A stretch of DNA of 55,657 bases from Prevotella sp. (GCA_017460515.1 JAFUAY010000022.1:78945-134601); one strand, 5' to 3'; shown: positions 38,062 to 48,466, numbered from the stretch's first letter. Translations and numbers: made by a program. The notes: a model not told the origin generated them from the sequence alone.

Positions 38062-39972
38062 CTATTTCACCTCCTCAAAATCAGCATCCTGGATGTTGTC
38101 GTTGGGGTTCGACTGAGCCTGCTGTCCGCCCTGGTACTGCTGCTGATCGGCACCAGGCTGAGGACCTGCCTGCTGACCCTGTTGGTACATCTTGGCAGAT
38201 GCTGCCTGCATAACGGTGTTCAGGTTGTTGATAGCATTGTCGATGGCAGCGATGTCACCACTCTTGTGGGCGTCCTTCAGCTGCTGAACGGCAGCCTCAA
38301 CGTTGGCCTTATCGGCTCCCAGCTTATCACCGTTCTCGTTGAGGAAGGTCTCCGTCTGGAAGATCATAGAGTCAGCCTGATTCATCTTGTCGATGCGCTC
38401 ACGCTCCTTCTTATCGTTCTCGGCATTCTGCTCTGCCTCAGCCTTCATGCGGTTGATCTCATCCTGTGACAGACCTGATGAAGCCTCGATGCGGATAGCC
38501 TGCTCCTTGCCGGTAGCCTTATCCTTGGCACTCACCTTCAGAATACCGTTGGCATCGATATCGAAGGTAACCTCAATCTGAGGAACACCACGACGTGCAG
38601 GAGCGATACCAGTGAGGTTGAACTGTCCGATAGACTTGTTCTGTGCAGCCATAGGACGCTCACCCTGCAGCACATGGATAGTCACCTCTGTCTGATTGTC
38701 AGCTGCTGTTGAGAAGGTCTCGCTCTTCTTGCAAGGAATGGTTGTGTTGGCCTCGATGAGCTTGGTCATCACACCGCCCAGTGTCTCAATACCGAGGGTA
38801 AGCGGAGTAACATCGAGCAGAACGATGTCCTGACCAGTCTCTTGGTTGAGGATAGCACCCTGGATAGCTGCACCAACAGCTACCACCTCATCAGGGTTCA
38901 CGCCCTTTGAAGGCTCCTTACCGAAGTAGTTCTTCACGAGGGTCTGCACAGCGGGAATACGGCTTGAACCACCTACGAGGATTACCTCGTCGATATCGTT
39001 AACAGAGATACCTGCATCGCGAACGGCATTCTGACAAGGCACTAGACAGGCCTGAATCAGGTTATGAGCCAGCTGCTCGAACTTGGCACGTGTCAGCGTC
39101 TTAATCAAGTGCTTAGGACCAGCTGCCGTAGCTGTGATATAAGGCAGGTTGATCTCTGTAGAGGTAGAGCTTGACAGCTCGATCTTAGCCTTCTCGGCAG
39201 CCTCCTTCAGACGCTGCATAGCCATTGGGTCGCTCTTCAAGTCAGCACCCTCGTCATGACGGAACTCATCAACGAGCCAATCGATGATTACCTGATCGAA
39301 GTCATCACCACCCAGGTGGGTATCACCATTGGTAGAAAGCACTTCGAATACGCCGCCACCGAAGTCAAGGATAGAAATATCGAAGGTACCACCACCAAGG
39401 TCGAATACAGCAATCTTCATATCCTTATTGGTCTTGTCGACACCGTATGCCAATGCAGCAGCCGTAGGCTCGTTGACAATACGACGAACATTCAGACCAG
39501 CAATCTGACCAGCTTCCTTGGTAGCCTGACGCTGAGAGTCAGAGAAGTAAGCAGGTACTGTGATCACAGCCTCGGTAACCTCCTGTCCCAGATAATCCTC
39601 AGCGGTCTTCTTCATCTTCTGAAGCACCATTGCAGAAATCTCCTGCGGTGTGTACTTGCGGCCATCGATATCCACACGGGGGAAGCCACCCTCGTTGACT
39701 ACTTTAAAAGGTACGCGTGAGATTTCCTTCTCAGTCTGTGCCCAAGTCTCACCCATGAAGCGCTTGATAGAGTAGATGGTCTTCTGAGGATTCGTGATAG
39801 CCTGACGCTTGGCAGGATCGCCAATCTTACGCTCGCCACCCTCAACGAAACCTACTACAGAAGGTGTAGTACGCTTACCTTCACTGTTTGCAATCACAAC
39901 GGGCTCGTTGCCTTCGAACACGGCAACACAACTGTTAGTTGTACCCAAGTCAATTCCAATAATCTTTCCCAT
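38062..39972 (-). CDS. dnaK: Hsp70 chaperone DnaK
   Basis: A 636-residue chaperone: ATPase domain starting [17 protein letters not shown], with FDLGGGTFD and the [10 protein letters not shown] loop, a substrate-binding domain with [10 protein letters not shown], and a helical lid ending in the Gln/Gly-rich linker and DADFEEVK, which carries the co-chaperone contact motif. It folds and protects proteins in the cytoplasm with DnaJ and GrpE. No neighbour of that pathway is present. Length and motifs are normal. Confidence 0.98.
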   Translation of the reverse strand: MGKIIGIDLGTTNSCVAVFEGNEPVVIANSEGKRTTPSVVGFVEGGERKIGDPAKRQAITNPQKTIYSIKRFMGETWAQTEKEISRVPFKVVNEGGFPRVDIDGRKYTPQEISAMVLQKMKKTAEDYLGQEVTEAVITVPAYFSDSQRQATKEAGQIAGLNVRRIVNEPTAAALAYGVDKTNKDMKIAVFDLGGGTFDISILDFGGGVFEVLSTNGDTHLGGDDFDQVIIDWLVDEFRHDEGADLKSDPMAMQRLKEAAEKAKIELSSSTSTEINLPYITATAAGPKHLIKTLTRAKFEQLAHNLIQACLVPCQNAVRDAGISVNDIDEVILVGGSSRIPAVQTLVKNYFGKEPSKGVNPDEVVAVGAAIQGAILNQETGQDIVLLDVTPLTLGIETLGGVMTKLIEANTTIPCKKSETFSTAADNQTEVTIHVLQGERPMAAQNKSIGQFNLTGIAPARRGVPQIEVTFDIDANGILKVSAKDKATGKEQAIRIEASSGLSQDEINRMKAEAEQNAENDKKERERIDKMNQADSMIFQTETFLNENGDKLGADKANVEAAVQQLKDAHKSGDIAAIDNAINNLNTVMQAASAKMYQQGQQAGPQPGADQQQYQGGQQAQSNPNDNIQDADFEEVK

Positions 39973-40158
39973 AATTGTATTATTTTTATTTGTTAATAAT
40001 CAAAATCTGTCATTTTCCGAATAGCAAAGCGTATGCCAAAAACAAACGAACAACGGCTTTGACATCATAATTCATGCCATTTTGTCACACATTGACACAT
40101 TTTTTCGACTTTCGAAAGAAAAAAAGGTCATGATGACATGAGTATTAAAAGTTTTTCG

Positions 40159-40166
40159 TAACTTTG
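40159..40166 (+). promoter_or_regulatory. -7 promoter box of the secreted protein gene
   Basis: TAACTTTG, 30 nt upstream of ATG 40197. Confidence 0.6.
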
Positions 40167-40196
40167 TCGGCAAAATCATCAATCGAACTGTATAGC

Positions 40197-41525
40197 ATGA
40201 AGAGATTAGTGTTTTTCCTTGCCGCTATGGCCTTTTCATCCATGATGGCTAATGCCCAGACACGTGACCCGAACAACAAATATCTTGTTTGGACTAATAA
40301 TATCATGTTCAAGGAGGAAGTTGAAGCTGAGTCTGAAGAGACGAAAGAAGAGGTGCCTGACGAGGAGCAATCGAAGAGTTTTATTGAGAAATATTTCCGT
40401 TATGAAAGCATGTGCGACTGGAAAGAGGGCATGCGCTTCATGGTGATTCCCAGCAAGAAGGACATGGTGATTCGCACCTTCTGTGACAGCACAGACCACA
40501 TGGTGAGCAGTATGTCGCTACGTCATAAGATTATGACCTACAAAGGTCATGAACGCGGTAACGGTCTCCATGAACGCGTCGTCTTCGAATGCGAGGATGG
40601 CAAAACCTACTATTTCGAAGTACCCACTGCCACGTTTGATGACTATTGCTACACGAAGTTCGGTGTGCCAACCCTGGCTTACCTGGGCGACGTAGACATT
40701 GCCATCGAACAATTGGTCGGTAAAAGGCTGCTGACCACCAATACTGTCTATAATGTTGACGTGAGCACTACCAGTTATGGTTACCAGAAGATTGAAGTAC
40801 CCATTGGAACGGAGGTCACCGTTGTGGCAGCAGGCGTTGGCACACGCAGCTACCCTGTCAAGTTGATTGTGGTAGACCAAACCGGACGTGAGTTTTTCCA
40901 GAACGTAGCTATCAGTCGTACCAATAGTGGCATGCGCGATGAGGAGTTCAAGGAGCCTGATGAATACAAGCACACCTTCGAAGGTTCTTTCGAAATAGCT
41001 GGCGAGAAGGCCAGTGGCGATGAACAATATGACAAGTTTGTGGGTGGTAAGGTGTTTACCCTCTATGCCACCAAGATGACCAACTCGGCAGGTGCTGAAG
41101 AAGCAATACCACGTCTGACAACCTTTACTATCAAAGCCATGCACGTGCTTCGTGGCACAAAGTATGTCAGAATGACACTCGACAGAGCTGGCCTGGAATA
41201 CACCAAGCAAGTGACCTTTACTCGCGAGAACGTTGCTGGCGATGTTGGAGGAATGCATGAGGACTACTACTACAGTCTTTTTGCCAGCGCCAACGTAGGT
41301 AATGTCAAAGAGGTCAGGGAGAAGAACCTGCCAGACATTCAGAAGTCCATCATCCGCGTAGGTTTCAACGAGGCTGAGGTCCGTCTGGCATTAGGCGAGC
41401 CCAATGCAGTGAGCAAGGTGAAGAACAATACCTATACCTGGCTCTATCGTTCACGTATGGACAAGAACGACTGCACCATCTACTTCAATGCCCAGACCAA
41501 GGAAGTGAAGTACGTCAAGCGCTAA
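40197..41525 (+). CDS. Secreted protein with C-terminal BamE/SmpA-like domain
   Basis: A 442-residue protein with a signal peptide (about 1-21, ANA/Q). A Glu-rich stretch (40-55) is followed by beta-rich domains of no recognised family. The last ~60 residues (IIRVGFNEAEVRLALGEPNA then TYTWLYRS) match the fold of BamE/SmpA: the G-x-xxxEVxxxLGxP hallmark followed by a strand with W and Y. It should be periplasmic or surface-exposed. I chose ATG 40197, directly before the hydrophobic core; a longer frame adds 11 unlikely residues. Confidence 0.7.
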   Translation: MKRLVFFLAAMAFSSMMANAQTRDPNNKYLVWTNNIMFKEEVEAESEETKEEVPDEEQSKSFIEKYFRYESMCDWKEGMRFMVIPSKKDMVIRTFCDSTDHMVSSMSLRHKIMTYKGHERGNGLHERVVFECEDGKTYYFEVPTATFDDYCYTKFGVPTLAYLGDVDIAIEQLVGKRLLTTNTVYNVDVSTTSYGYQKIEVPIGTEVTVVAAGVGTRSYPVKLIVVDQTGREFFQNVAISRTNSGMRDEEFKEPDEYKHTFEGSFEIAGEKASGDEQYDKFVGGKVFTLYATKMTNSAGAEEAIPRLTTFTIKAMHVLRGTKYVRMTLDRAGLEYTKQVTFTRENVAGDVGGMHEDYYYSLFASANVGNVKEVREKNLPDIQKSIIRVGFNEAEVRLALGEPNAVSKVKNNTYTWLYRSRMDKNDCTIYFNAQTKEVKYVKR

Positions 41526-41562
41526 GACTGATTCTAATCTACATCATTATATAACATTTCAT

Positions 41563-41598
41563 GATGATGGCCACACCCTCGCGGATGTGGCCATCATC
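41563..41598. terminator. Bidirectional terminator
   Basis: GATGATGGCCACA and TGTGGCCATCATC, a perfect 13-bp inverted repeat between convergent genes. Confidence 0.75.
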
Positions 41599-41640
41599 TA
41601 TTCTTGTAGCGTCACTTAGACTGCTTCACGGAATGGGGAA

Positions 41641-42678
41641 TCATGCCTCACCAGCCTGATCAGCCAGTTTCTCCATAATCTGTGCCTCCAGCTCATCACA
41701 CAGTTCAGGATTGTCTTTCAGGATTGCAATAGTGGCCTCACGACCCTGTGCCAGCTTTGAATCCTTATAGCTGAACCATGATCCGCTCTTCTTGACAAGC
41801 TCGTAGTCAACAGCCAGGTCGAGGAGCTCAGCCACCTTCGAGATGCCCTCTCCAAAGGTGATCTCGAACTCAGCCTTGCGGAAGGGAGGAGCCACCTTGT
41901 TCTTCACCACCTTCACGCGTACCTTGTTGCCAACCACGTTGTCACCATCCTTAACTGGGCTCACCTTACGGATATCCAGACGTACGGAAGCATAGAACTT
42001 CAGTGCATTACCACCCGTGGTAGTCTCAGGATTGCCAAACATAACTCCAATCTTCTCACGCAACTGGTTGATAAAGATGCAAGTGGTATTGGTCTTAGCG
42101 ATCGTACCCGTCAGCTTACGGAGAGCCTGGCTCATCAAGCGAGCATGCAGTCCCACTGCTGAATCGCCCATGTCACCTTCAATCTCCTTCTTCGGGGTCA
42201 AGGCAGCCACTGAGTCAACGATCAGGATATCCACAGCACTGGAACGGATCAGTTGGTCAGCAATCTCAAGTGCCTGTTCACCATTATCGGGCTGAGAGAT
42301 ATAGAGTTCGTTAATATCAACGCCCAACTTCTCAGCATAGAAACGGTCGAACGCGTGCTCAGCATCAATGAATGCAGCGATACCACCTGCCTTCTGACAT
42401 TCTGCAATAGCATGGATGGCCAATGTGGTCTTACCAGATGACTCCGGACCATAAATCTCGATAATACGTCCCTTGGGATATCCGCCAACACCGAGTGCAG
42501 CGTTCAATCCGATAGAGCCAGTAGGAATCACTTCCACATTCTGCACCTGCTCATCGCCCATACGCATGATACTACCCTTACCAAAGTCCTTTTCTATTTT
42601 CTGCAGGGCGGCCTGAAGCGCCTTCAGTTTCTCTTGTTGAGGGGTCAACTCTTCGCCCTCTGCTTGTTTTTTTGCCAT
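41641..42678 (-). CDS. recA: Recombinase RecA
   Basis: A 345-residue recombinase: Walker [17 protein letters not shown], Walker [12 protein letters not shown], loop L1 [18 protein letters not shown], and loop L2 [20 protein letters not shown]. It coats single-stranded DNA, pairs homologues and triggers SOS cleavage. Length and motifs are normal. Confidence 0.98.
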   Translation of the reverse strand: MAKKQAEGEELTPQQEKLKALQAALQKIEKDFGKGSIMRMGDEQVQNVEVIPTGSIGLNAALGVGGYPKGRIIEIYGPESSGKTTLAIHAIAECQKAGGIAAFIDAEHAFDRFYAEKLGVDINELYISQPDNGEQALEIADQLIRSSAVDILIVDSVAALTPKKEIEGDMGDSAVGLHARLMSQALRKLTGTIAKTNTTCIFINQLREKIGVMFGNPETTTGGNALKFYASVRLDIRKVSPVKDGDNVVGNKVRVKVVKNKVAPPFRKAEFEITFGEGISKVAELLDLAVDYELVKKSGSWFSYKDSKLAQGREATIAILKDNPELCDELEAQIMEKLADQAGEA

Positions 42679-42714
42679 AAATAATTCTGATTGCTAAGTT
42701 TTAAACAGTTTGTG

Positions 42715-42722
42715 CAAAGGTA
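42715..42722 (-). promoter_or_regulatory. -7 promoter box of recA
   Basis: Minus-strand TACCTTTG followed by C, 36 nt before the ATG. Confidence 0.7.
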
Positions 42723-42785
42723 CTACTTTTTCTTTGACTATCTAAAAAAAATATCCTAAAATAGTTCTAAAATTATTTTTTTTCG

Positions 42786-42793
42786 TATATTTG
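42786..42793 (+). promoter_or_regulatory. -7 promoter box of the acyl-CoA synthetase gene
   Basis: TATATTTG followed by CC. The ATG at 42798 starts 5 nt after the box, at the expected transcription start, so the mRNA may be leaderless. Confidence 0.65.
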
Positions 42794-42797
42794 CCAC

Positions 42798-44876
42798 ATG
42801 ATTAACCGAGAACTACTACAACCGAAGAGCATCGTCGTCATTGGCGGCTCTAACAATGTGCACAAACCAGGCGGAGCCATTGTGCGCAATCTGATAGCTG
42901 GCGGTTACGATGGCACCTTGCGCATCGTGAACCCCAAGGAAGACAAAGTGCAGGGCATCAAGGTGTTTCATGACATCAGTGAACTACCGCCTACGGAGAT
43001 GGCCATCTTAGTGATTCCAGCAAGGATGTGTCCTGATAGCGTTGAGCAGTTGGCTTCTGTGAAGAACACCCGTGCCTTTATCATCATTTCTGCAGGATTT
43101 GGTGAAGAGACCCATGAGGGTGCCGAATGGGAACAGCGCATCCTGGATATCTGTGAGCGTTATGAGGCAGCTCTGATTGGTCCGAACTGCATTGGTCTGC
43201 TCACCCGACATCATCACTCTGTGTTTACCAAGCCCGTTCCCACCCTTCACGCCAAAGGAGCCGATTTCATCAGCGGCTCTGGTGCCACAGCAGTGTTCAT
43301 CCTGGAGAGTGCCGTCATCAAGGGATTGCCCTTCAACAGTGTCTGGTCAATAGGCAATGGCAAGCAGATTGGTATTGAAGACGTGCTGCAATACATGGAC
43401 GAACATTTCGATCCTGAGAACGACTCACCCATCAAACTACTGTATATCGAGAACATTGCCAATCCTGACAAGCTTCTCTTTCATGCCAGCAACTTGATCC
43501 GCAAGGGCTGTAGAATAGCAGCCATCAAGTCCGGCAGCAGTGAGAGTGGCAGCAGGGCAGCATCCAGTCATACAGGTGCCATTGCCTCCAGCGACTTGGC
43601 TGTAGAGGCATTGTTCCGCAAGGCTGGTATCGTACGTTGTTTCTCTCGTGAGGAACTCACTACCGTTGGCTGCATCTTTACCCTCCCCCGTCTGAACGGC
43701 ACCAACTTTGCCATTGTCACCCATGCCGGAGGCCCTGGCGTGATGCTGACGGATGCATTATCAAAAGGCGGCATGCAAGTTCCCCGTCTTGAAGGCCCTG
43801 TAGCAGACGAACTGAAATCGAAGCTGTTGCCAGGTTCGTCAGTTGCCAATCCGATTGACATCTTAGCCACAGGAACAGGCGAGCTGTTAGGCGTTGCCAT
43901 CGATTACTGCGAACATCGGTTTGACAACATCGATGCCATCATGGTCATCTTCGGCACACCAGGCCTGGTAAAGGTCTACGAGACATACGATGTGTTACAC
44001 CAGAAGATACAGGAATGCAAGAAACCCATCTTCCCCATTCTTCCGAGCTTGCATACGGCAGGTCCGGAGGTGGAGGAGTTCCTCAAGAAAGGCCATGTCA
44101 ACTTCAGTGATGAGGTGACGTTGGCAACAGCTCTCACACAGATCATGCAGACTCCTCCCCCTGCCCCACCAGAGATTGAGCTCTTTGGTGTTGATGTCCC
44201 ACGTATCCGCGAGATTATCAGCAGCGCCATCTCTCAGAACGATGAAGGCAGTGGCTACCTCCCCCCTGAAACAGTCAGACAACTGTTGGAGTGTGCAGGC
44301 ATTCCGATGGTTCCAGAGTTAGTGTCGACTTCAAAAGACGAGCTGGCACAGTTCGCAGAGAAGGTTGGCTATCCCGTTGTGGCGAAGGTAGTAGGCCCCA
44401 TCCATAAGAGCGATGTGGGCGGTGTTGCCCTCAACATCCGTACAGCCGAGCACCTGGCGCTGGAATACAATCGCATGATGAAGATTCCCCAAGCCACTGC
44501 AGTGATGGTTCAGAAGATGATCAGCGGAACGGAGATGTTTATCGGCGCCAAATATGAAGAACGCTTTGGCCACGTAGTGCTCTGCGGCTTGGGCGGCATC
44601 TTTGTTGAAGTGCTGAAGGACGTATCGAGCGGCTTGGCACCACTCAGTTACAACGAAGCCTACTCGATGATTCATTCATTACGAGGCTATAAAATAATAA
44701 AAGGTACGCGAGGGCAGAAAGGCGTCAACGAGCAGAAATATGCCGAGATTATCGTCCGTCTGTCCACCTTGCTGCGTTTTGCCCGTGAAATCAAGGAGAT
44801 GGATATCAATCCCTTACTGGCAGACGAGCATTCGGTAACAGCTGTCGATGCGCGTATTCGTATTGAAAAAGATTAA
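42798..44876 (+). CDS. ADP-forming acyl-CoA synthetase (fused alpha-beta)
   Basis: A 692-residue protein. The alpha part comes first: CoA-binding Rossmann domain with SIVVIGGSNNVHKPGG, then the ligase domain with the catalytic His in ASSHTGAIA. The beta ATP-grasp domain follows (YPVVAKVVGPIHKSDVGGVA, FIGAKYEERFGHVVLCGLGG). It interconverts acetyl-CoA or a related acyl-CoA with the acid while making ATP from ADP. There is no GNAT domain, unlike PatZ/Pka. The substrate chain is unknown. Confidence 0.9.
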   Translation: MINRELLQPKSIVVIGGSNNVHKPGGAIVRNLIAGGYDGTLRIVNPKEDKVQGIKVFHDISELPPTEMAILVIPARMCPDSVEQLASVKNTRAFIIISAGFGEETHEGAEWEQRILDICERYEAALIGPNCIGLLTRHHHSVFTKPVPTLHAKGADFISGSGATAVFILESAVIKGLPFNSVWSIGNGKQIGIEDVLQYMDEHFDPENDSPIKLLYIENIANPDKLLFHASNLIRKGCRIAAIKSGSSESGSRAASSHTGAIASSDLAVEALFRKAGIVRCFSREELTTVGCIFTLPRLNGTNFAIVTHAGGPGVMLTDALSKGGMQVPRLEGPVADELKSKLLPGSSVANPIDILATGTGELLGVAIDYCEHRFDNIDAIMVIFGTPGLVKVYETYDVLHQKIQECKKPIFPILPSLHTAGPEVEEFLKKGHVNFSDEVTLATALTQIMQTPPPAPPEIELFGVDVPRIREIISSAISQNDEGSGYLPPETVRQLLECAGIPMVPELVSTSKDELAQFAEKVGYPVVAKVVGPIHKSDVGGVALNIRTAEHLALEYNRMMKIPQATAVMVQKMISGTEMFIGAKYEERFGHVVLCGLGGIFVEVLKDVSSGLAPLSYNEAYSMIHSLRGYKIIKGTRGQKGVNEQKYAEIIVRLSTLLRFAREIKEMDINPLLADEHSVTAVDARIRIEKD

Positions 44877-44884
44877 AAAAAACA

Positions 44885-44924
44885 AAAAGTGCAGGCTCTT
44901 TTCTTGAAGAGTGCCCACACTTTT
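44885..44924 (+). terminator. Terminator after the acyl-CoA synthetase gene
   Basis: AAAGTG...GGCTCTT pairs with AAGAGTGCC...CACTTT around TTCTTG and is followed by T residues. It abuts the next promoter. Confidence 0.7.
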
Positions 44925-44925
44925 A

Positions 44926-44933
44926 TACCTTTG
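44926..44933 (+). promoter_or_regulatory. -7 promoter box of the T9SS cargo gene
   Basis: TACCTTTG followed by CA, 32 nt before ATG 44966. Confidence 0.65.
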
Positions 44934-44965
44934 CAGCAGTATTCATCAAAAAAATCAATGAAACA

Positions 44966-45436
44966 ATGAAGAACCTTCGTCATTTCCTCATGCTCCTGTT
45001 ACTCACTGTGAGCTCAACAATGATGGCTGACAACTATGCCTATCTGACAGTTGTACAGACTGGTAGCCAGACCGATGTATCGCTTAGCGATATCAAGAAG
45101 ATTACGTTCGATGAGAGCAATATGCTGATTGTTCTCGCTGATGGTAATGAACAGAAACTGCCTCTCAGCGGACTGTCAAAGATGTTCTTCTCGTCGAAGG
45201 ACCCAAATGCCATTGAGAGTGTCAATGCAGGCAAGAGCCAGTTTGCTATCAAGGACGGCAAGCTCACTATCCTGGGTGCCGAAGGCAAGCAGGTTACCAT
45301 CTACGACACGAACGGACGTGCCGTTCGCACTGTCACGCTGAGCGAAGGACAGACAGAAATCAACATTAGCGGACTTACTAAGGGCGTGTACATCGTTCGT
45401 GCCGGTAAGGAGGCTAAGAAGATTATGAACAAATAA
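44966..45436 (+). CDS. Small protein with type IX secretion sorting domain
   Basis: A 156-residue protein with a signal peptide (about 1-21, MMAD). A short DVSLSDIKKITFDESNMLIV/SGLSKMFF stretch is typical of small Bacteroidota proteins, followed by a Por-type C-terminal sorting domain (QVTIYDTNGRAVRT, ISGLTKGVYIVRA, KKIMNK). It should be exported through the type IX system and fixed at or released from the surface. The passenger part is very small, so it could be a scaffold or minor surface component. Confidence 0.8.
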   Translation: MKNLRHFLMLLLLTVSSTMMADNYAYLTVVQTGSQTDVSLSDIKKITFDESNMLIVLADGNEQKLPLSGLSKMFFSSKDPNAIESVNAGKSQFAIKDGKLTILGAEGKQVTIYDTNGRAVRTVTLSEGQTEINISGLTKGVYIVRAGKEAKKIMNK

Positions 45437-45458
45437 TAACGCTCGTTTTTAATTTATC

Positions 45459-46052
45459 ATGATATCAACTTGGACAGAGAATGTCATCCTTGTTGATGCC
45501 GACCATCTGGACCGTGTGGCGTTCAATCTCATTGTAAACTTTGAACGCATGCTGGGGCGCCGAATCCCACAGGCAGACATGGCCAGATGGATTGACTGTG
45601 TGGCACTCGACGGTGGGCTACGCGAAGGCAATCATCAGACCCTCGTTACCCTTATACACGACAAGGACAAGCAGCAGTTAGACAATTTCCTGCCATCACA
45701 CTATGAGAAAGAACTGAACGGACAGGCCTTCAGCGACCATCTGGGTGAGTTTACGATCAGCGCGCTGCCTGTGGAACAGCTGACCACGAAAGACGACTTC
45801 TTTCTGGAGACACTCCAATTGGTGTGCGCTCAGAAAGAGGTGAAGCGTATCATGGTCGTAGGCAGCGACCACTGTTTTGCTGCCATTCGCGAAGCACTCC
45901 GCAAGGTTGACGATGACGACAAGCGCATCACCGTGTTTAGCATGGAGCCTCAACAGGGGGGCAATTTCCGTCAGGAGATACTAGGCTACTCCCTCATGGC
46001 AGCCCTTGGTATTCGAGGCGAGGAGATCAATCCTCCGCAGGATGTATATTAA
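45459..46052 (+). CDS. DUF6621-like protein
   Basis: A 197-residue cytoplasmic protein of a Bacteroidota-restricted family (DUF6621 as I recall it). Marks are VDADHLDRVAFNLIVNFERM and GRRIPQADMARWIDCVALDG. The first strand ending in DAD, and acidic residues later (VVGSDHCF), resemble a NYN/PIN-like arrangement, but nuclease activity is not established. It starts 22 nt after the T9SS cargo gene and precedes nhaD. Confidence 0.65.
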   Translation: MISTWTENVILVDADHLDRVAFNLIVNFERMLGRRIPQADMARWIDCVALDGGLREGNHQTLVTLIHDKDKQQLDNFLPSHYEKELNGQAFSDHLGEFTISALPVEQLTTKDDFFLETLQLVCAQKEVKRIMVVGSDHCFAAIREALRKVDDDDKRITVFSMEPQQGGNFRQEILGYSLMAALGIRGEEINPPQDVY

Positions 46053-46101
46053 CAACTACTTATAAAATTAATTCCTAAAAAACAAAAAAAGACAAAACAT
46101 C

Positions 46102-47454
46102 ATGTCAACACTAACCCTCTGTATTGTCATCGCTTTCTGTATCGGCTATTTCTGCATAGCCATTGAGAGTGTGACAAAAATCAACAAAGCAGCCATCGCA
46201 CTGCTCATGTTCGTCATCACATGGACCCTGTTCATGATTGATCCGGCAGCCTATATTCCTGGAGCCATTGGCGACTTGAAAGCATCTGCTGTCAGCAGCG
46301 TCATTGAGCATCACCTGGGCTCTACTGCCACCACCCTATTCTTCTTGATGGGTGCTATGACCATCGTAGAGCTCGTCGACCAAAACGGTGGTTTCAATTT
46401 CGTGCGCGATACGTTGAAGACGCAGAGCAAGCGCGCCCTTCTCTGGCGTATTGCTTTCATGACCTTCATCTTGTCAGCCATTCTCGACAACCTGACTACC
46501 TCGATTGTGATGATTATGATTCTGCGTAAGCTCGTCAGCGACCAGAAAGACCGCCTCATCTATGCCGCCCTCGTGGTCATTGCAGCCAATAGCGGTGGTG
46601 CTTTCTCACCGATTGGCGATGTCACCACGATCATGCTATGGAACAAGGGTGTGATTACCGCAGCAGGTGTAATCACTGAGATATTCATCCCGTCGCTCAT
46701 CTCGATGGTAATCCCTGCCTACATACTCTCGCTCTCGCTGAAAGGCAACTTGCAGCAGACTGAGGAGATTATTGTAGCAGATGAAACGGATGGCCTCTCA
46801 GCCAAGCAGCGCAAGGCCATTTTCTTCCTGGGTGTAGGCGGACTTATCTTCGTACCCATCTTCAAGACCATCACCCACCTGCCTCCATTCGTAGGCATCC
46901 TGCTCGTCCTGGGTGTGCTATGGACAGTCACAGAGATTTTCTATACCCGCATCCATCAGGAGAACGAGGACACTGCCGACAACACCAACACCCAGAAACG
47001 TGTTTCGAAGATGTTGTCACGCATTGACATGGACACAATCCTTTTCTTCTTAGGTATCCTCATGGCAGTGGGCTGTCTGGAGACCATTGGTGTGCTGACC
47101 ATGCTCGGACAGGGACTCGACGTTGCCTTTGAGGGCAACCATTATCTGGTAACGGGTATCATTGGTGTTCTTTCATCAATCGTTGACAATGTGCCTCTCG
47201 TGGCTGGATGTATGGGTATGTATCCTGTTGCAGCCACAGGCGATATGGCAGTCGACGGCATCTTCTGGCAACTTCTGGCCTACTGTGCTGGCGTAGGCGG
47301 TTCGATGCTGATCATCGGTTCTGCCGCAGGTGTTGTTGTCATGGGCCTGGAGAAGATTACCTTCGGATGGTATATGAAACGTATCACGTGGATTGCCTTC
47401 GTAGGCTATCTGGCTGGTATCCTCTGTTATTGGGTGGAGAAAGCTATTTTCTAA
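46102..47454 (+). CDS. nhaD: Na+/H+ antiporter NhaD
   Basis: A 450-residue protein with about 12 membrane segments, of the ion-transporter superfamily: NLTTSIVMIMILRKLVSDQ, then NSGGAFSPIGDVTTIMLW, and the mirrored SIVDNVPLVAGCMGM. It exports Na+ in exchange for protons, important for salt and alkali tolerance. The long leader AAAAAACAAAAAAAG before the start is A-rich, as common upstream of Bacteroidota genes. Confidence 0.9.
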   Translation: MSTLTLCIVIAFCIGYFCIAIESVTKINKAAIALLMFVITWTLFMIDPAAYIPGAIGDLKASAVSSVIEHHLGSTATTLFFLMGAMTIVELVDQNGGFNFVRDTLKTQSKRALLWRIAFMTFILSAILDNLTTSIVMIMILRKLVSDQKDRLIYAALVVIAANSGGAFSPIGDVTTIMLWNKGVITAAGVITEIFIPSLISMVIPAYILSLSLKGNLQQTEEIIVADETDGLSAKQRKAIFFLGVGGLIFVPIFKTITHLPPFVGILLVLGVLWTVTEIFYTRIHQENEDTADNTNTQKRVSKMLSRIDMDTILFFLGILMAVGCLETIGVLTMLGQGLDVAFEGNHYLVTGIIGVLSSIVDNVPLVAGCMGMYPVAATGDMAVDGIFWQLLAYCAGVGGSMLIIGSAAGVVVMGLEKITFGWYMKRITWIAFVGYLAGILCYWVEKAIF

Positions 47455-47504
47455 TAAGACAAGAGCAATTTTCCGATAAGAGAAAAAGCAATTTTCCGAT
47501 AAGA
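47440..47504 (+). repeat. Three short direct repeats at the nhaD stop
   Basis: GCAATTTTCCGATAAGA occurs exactly at 47465-47481 and 47488-47504. A diverged copy, GCTATTTTCTAATAAGA, overlaps the end of nhaD (about 47442-47458). Confidence 0.65.
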
Positions 47505-47505
47505 T

Positions 47506-47544
47506 GACTGAAGGGAGCTCGATTGGAACTCCCTTCAGTCTTTT
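47506..47544. terminator. Terminator between nhaD and the AraC gene
   Basis: GACTGAAGGGAG and CTCCCTTCAGTC arms, followed by TTTTA; perfect 12-bp stem between convergent genes. Confidence 0.8.
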
Positions 47545-47560
47545 AATATCTCCTTTCAGG

Positions 47561-48430
47561 TTATAGATTCCTCAATTCACTGGGGCGTCTGCCTGTCTTC
47601 ACCTTGAACTTCGCTGAGAAATAGTCAGGCGATTCAAAGTTCAGCTGGTAGGCTATTTCCTTGATACTCATATCTGTCGTAGACAGGAGCTCCTTGGCTC
47701 GCTGCAGTCGCAGGTCTTGCTGATAGACAGCAGGCGAGAAGCCCGTATGTTCCTTAAACAGTTTTCTGAAGTTGCTGTAGCTGACACCCAGTTCCTCTGC
47801 CACCTGCTGAATGGTCAGCGGACTCTCCAACGATTCACGTATACGCAGCCGAGCACGATTAATCATTTCCACATGAACCTGGCTACGCGTCTTCAGTTCG
47901 ATGTTACGTTCCAGCGAATACATCATGCCTATCAGGTGGTTGACGATACCCGCCATGAGCTGCTGTGAATAGGCAGCCTCTTCGAGTGCCGCATCGTAGG
48001 CCTGCTTATACAGGCTGACTATATTGTCTGAGAATCCGATGTGATAGACAGGCTTCGATGGTGAGAGGAAGCCCGCCTTCACGCGTTCATCCATATTGCG
48101 CCCCTTAAAGCCAATCCAGTAGCTTTTCCATCCGCCATTGATGGGATGATAGCTGTGCCACTCGCCAGGGAACAGCAGGAACATATCACCCTCTCTGAGG
48201 TGAACATTCTTGACGCTGGCACTGTTGAAGATGCCCTCCCCTTCAGGATTATAGAGCAGTTGGTACTCATTGAGCACGCGCCCTCTTTCCAGCTCAAAAT
48301 AGTAGCCGTCAGCATGACCTTTCGTAGGGTATGAATCATGAGGTCCGATGTCCTCATAGCCAATGGTAGTAACAGTAAGTCCCCATTCTGAGTCTCGCTC
48401 ATTGGCAAGCATGTATTTACTGATCTGCAT
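47561..48430 (-). CDS. AraC-family regulator
   Basis: A 289-residue regulator. An N-terminal cupin-like sensor domain (VHLREGDMFLLFPGEWHSYH) is followed by a linker and a double helix-turn-helix: TIQQVAEELGVSYSNFRKLF, then MSIKEIAYQLNFESPDYFSA. It probably binds a sugar. It is the last gene of the operon with two sensor kinases and has no receiver domain, so it is not their direct phospho-target. The nearby rhaD hints at rhamnose use, since AraC-type RhaR proteins control rhamnose genes in Bacteroides, but the genes are not adjacent. Confidence 0.85.
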   Translation of the reverse strand: MQISKYMLANERDSEWGLTVTTIGYEDIGPHDSYPTKGHADGYYFELERGRVLNEYQLLYNPEGEGIFNSASVKNVHLREGDMFLLFPGEWHSYHPINGGWKSYWIGFKGRNMDERVKAGFLSPSKPVYHIGFSDNIVSLYKQAYDAALEEAAYSQQLMAGIVNHLIGMMYSLERNIELKTRSQVHVEMINRARLRIRESLESPLTIQQVAEELGVSYSNFRKLFKEHTGFSPAVYQQDLRLQRAKELLSTTDMSIKEIAYQLNFESPDYFSAKFKVKTGRRPSELRNL

Positions 48431-48466
48431 GGTATATATTATTATTTATGGAGATACATTTCATTG

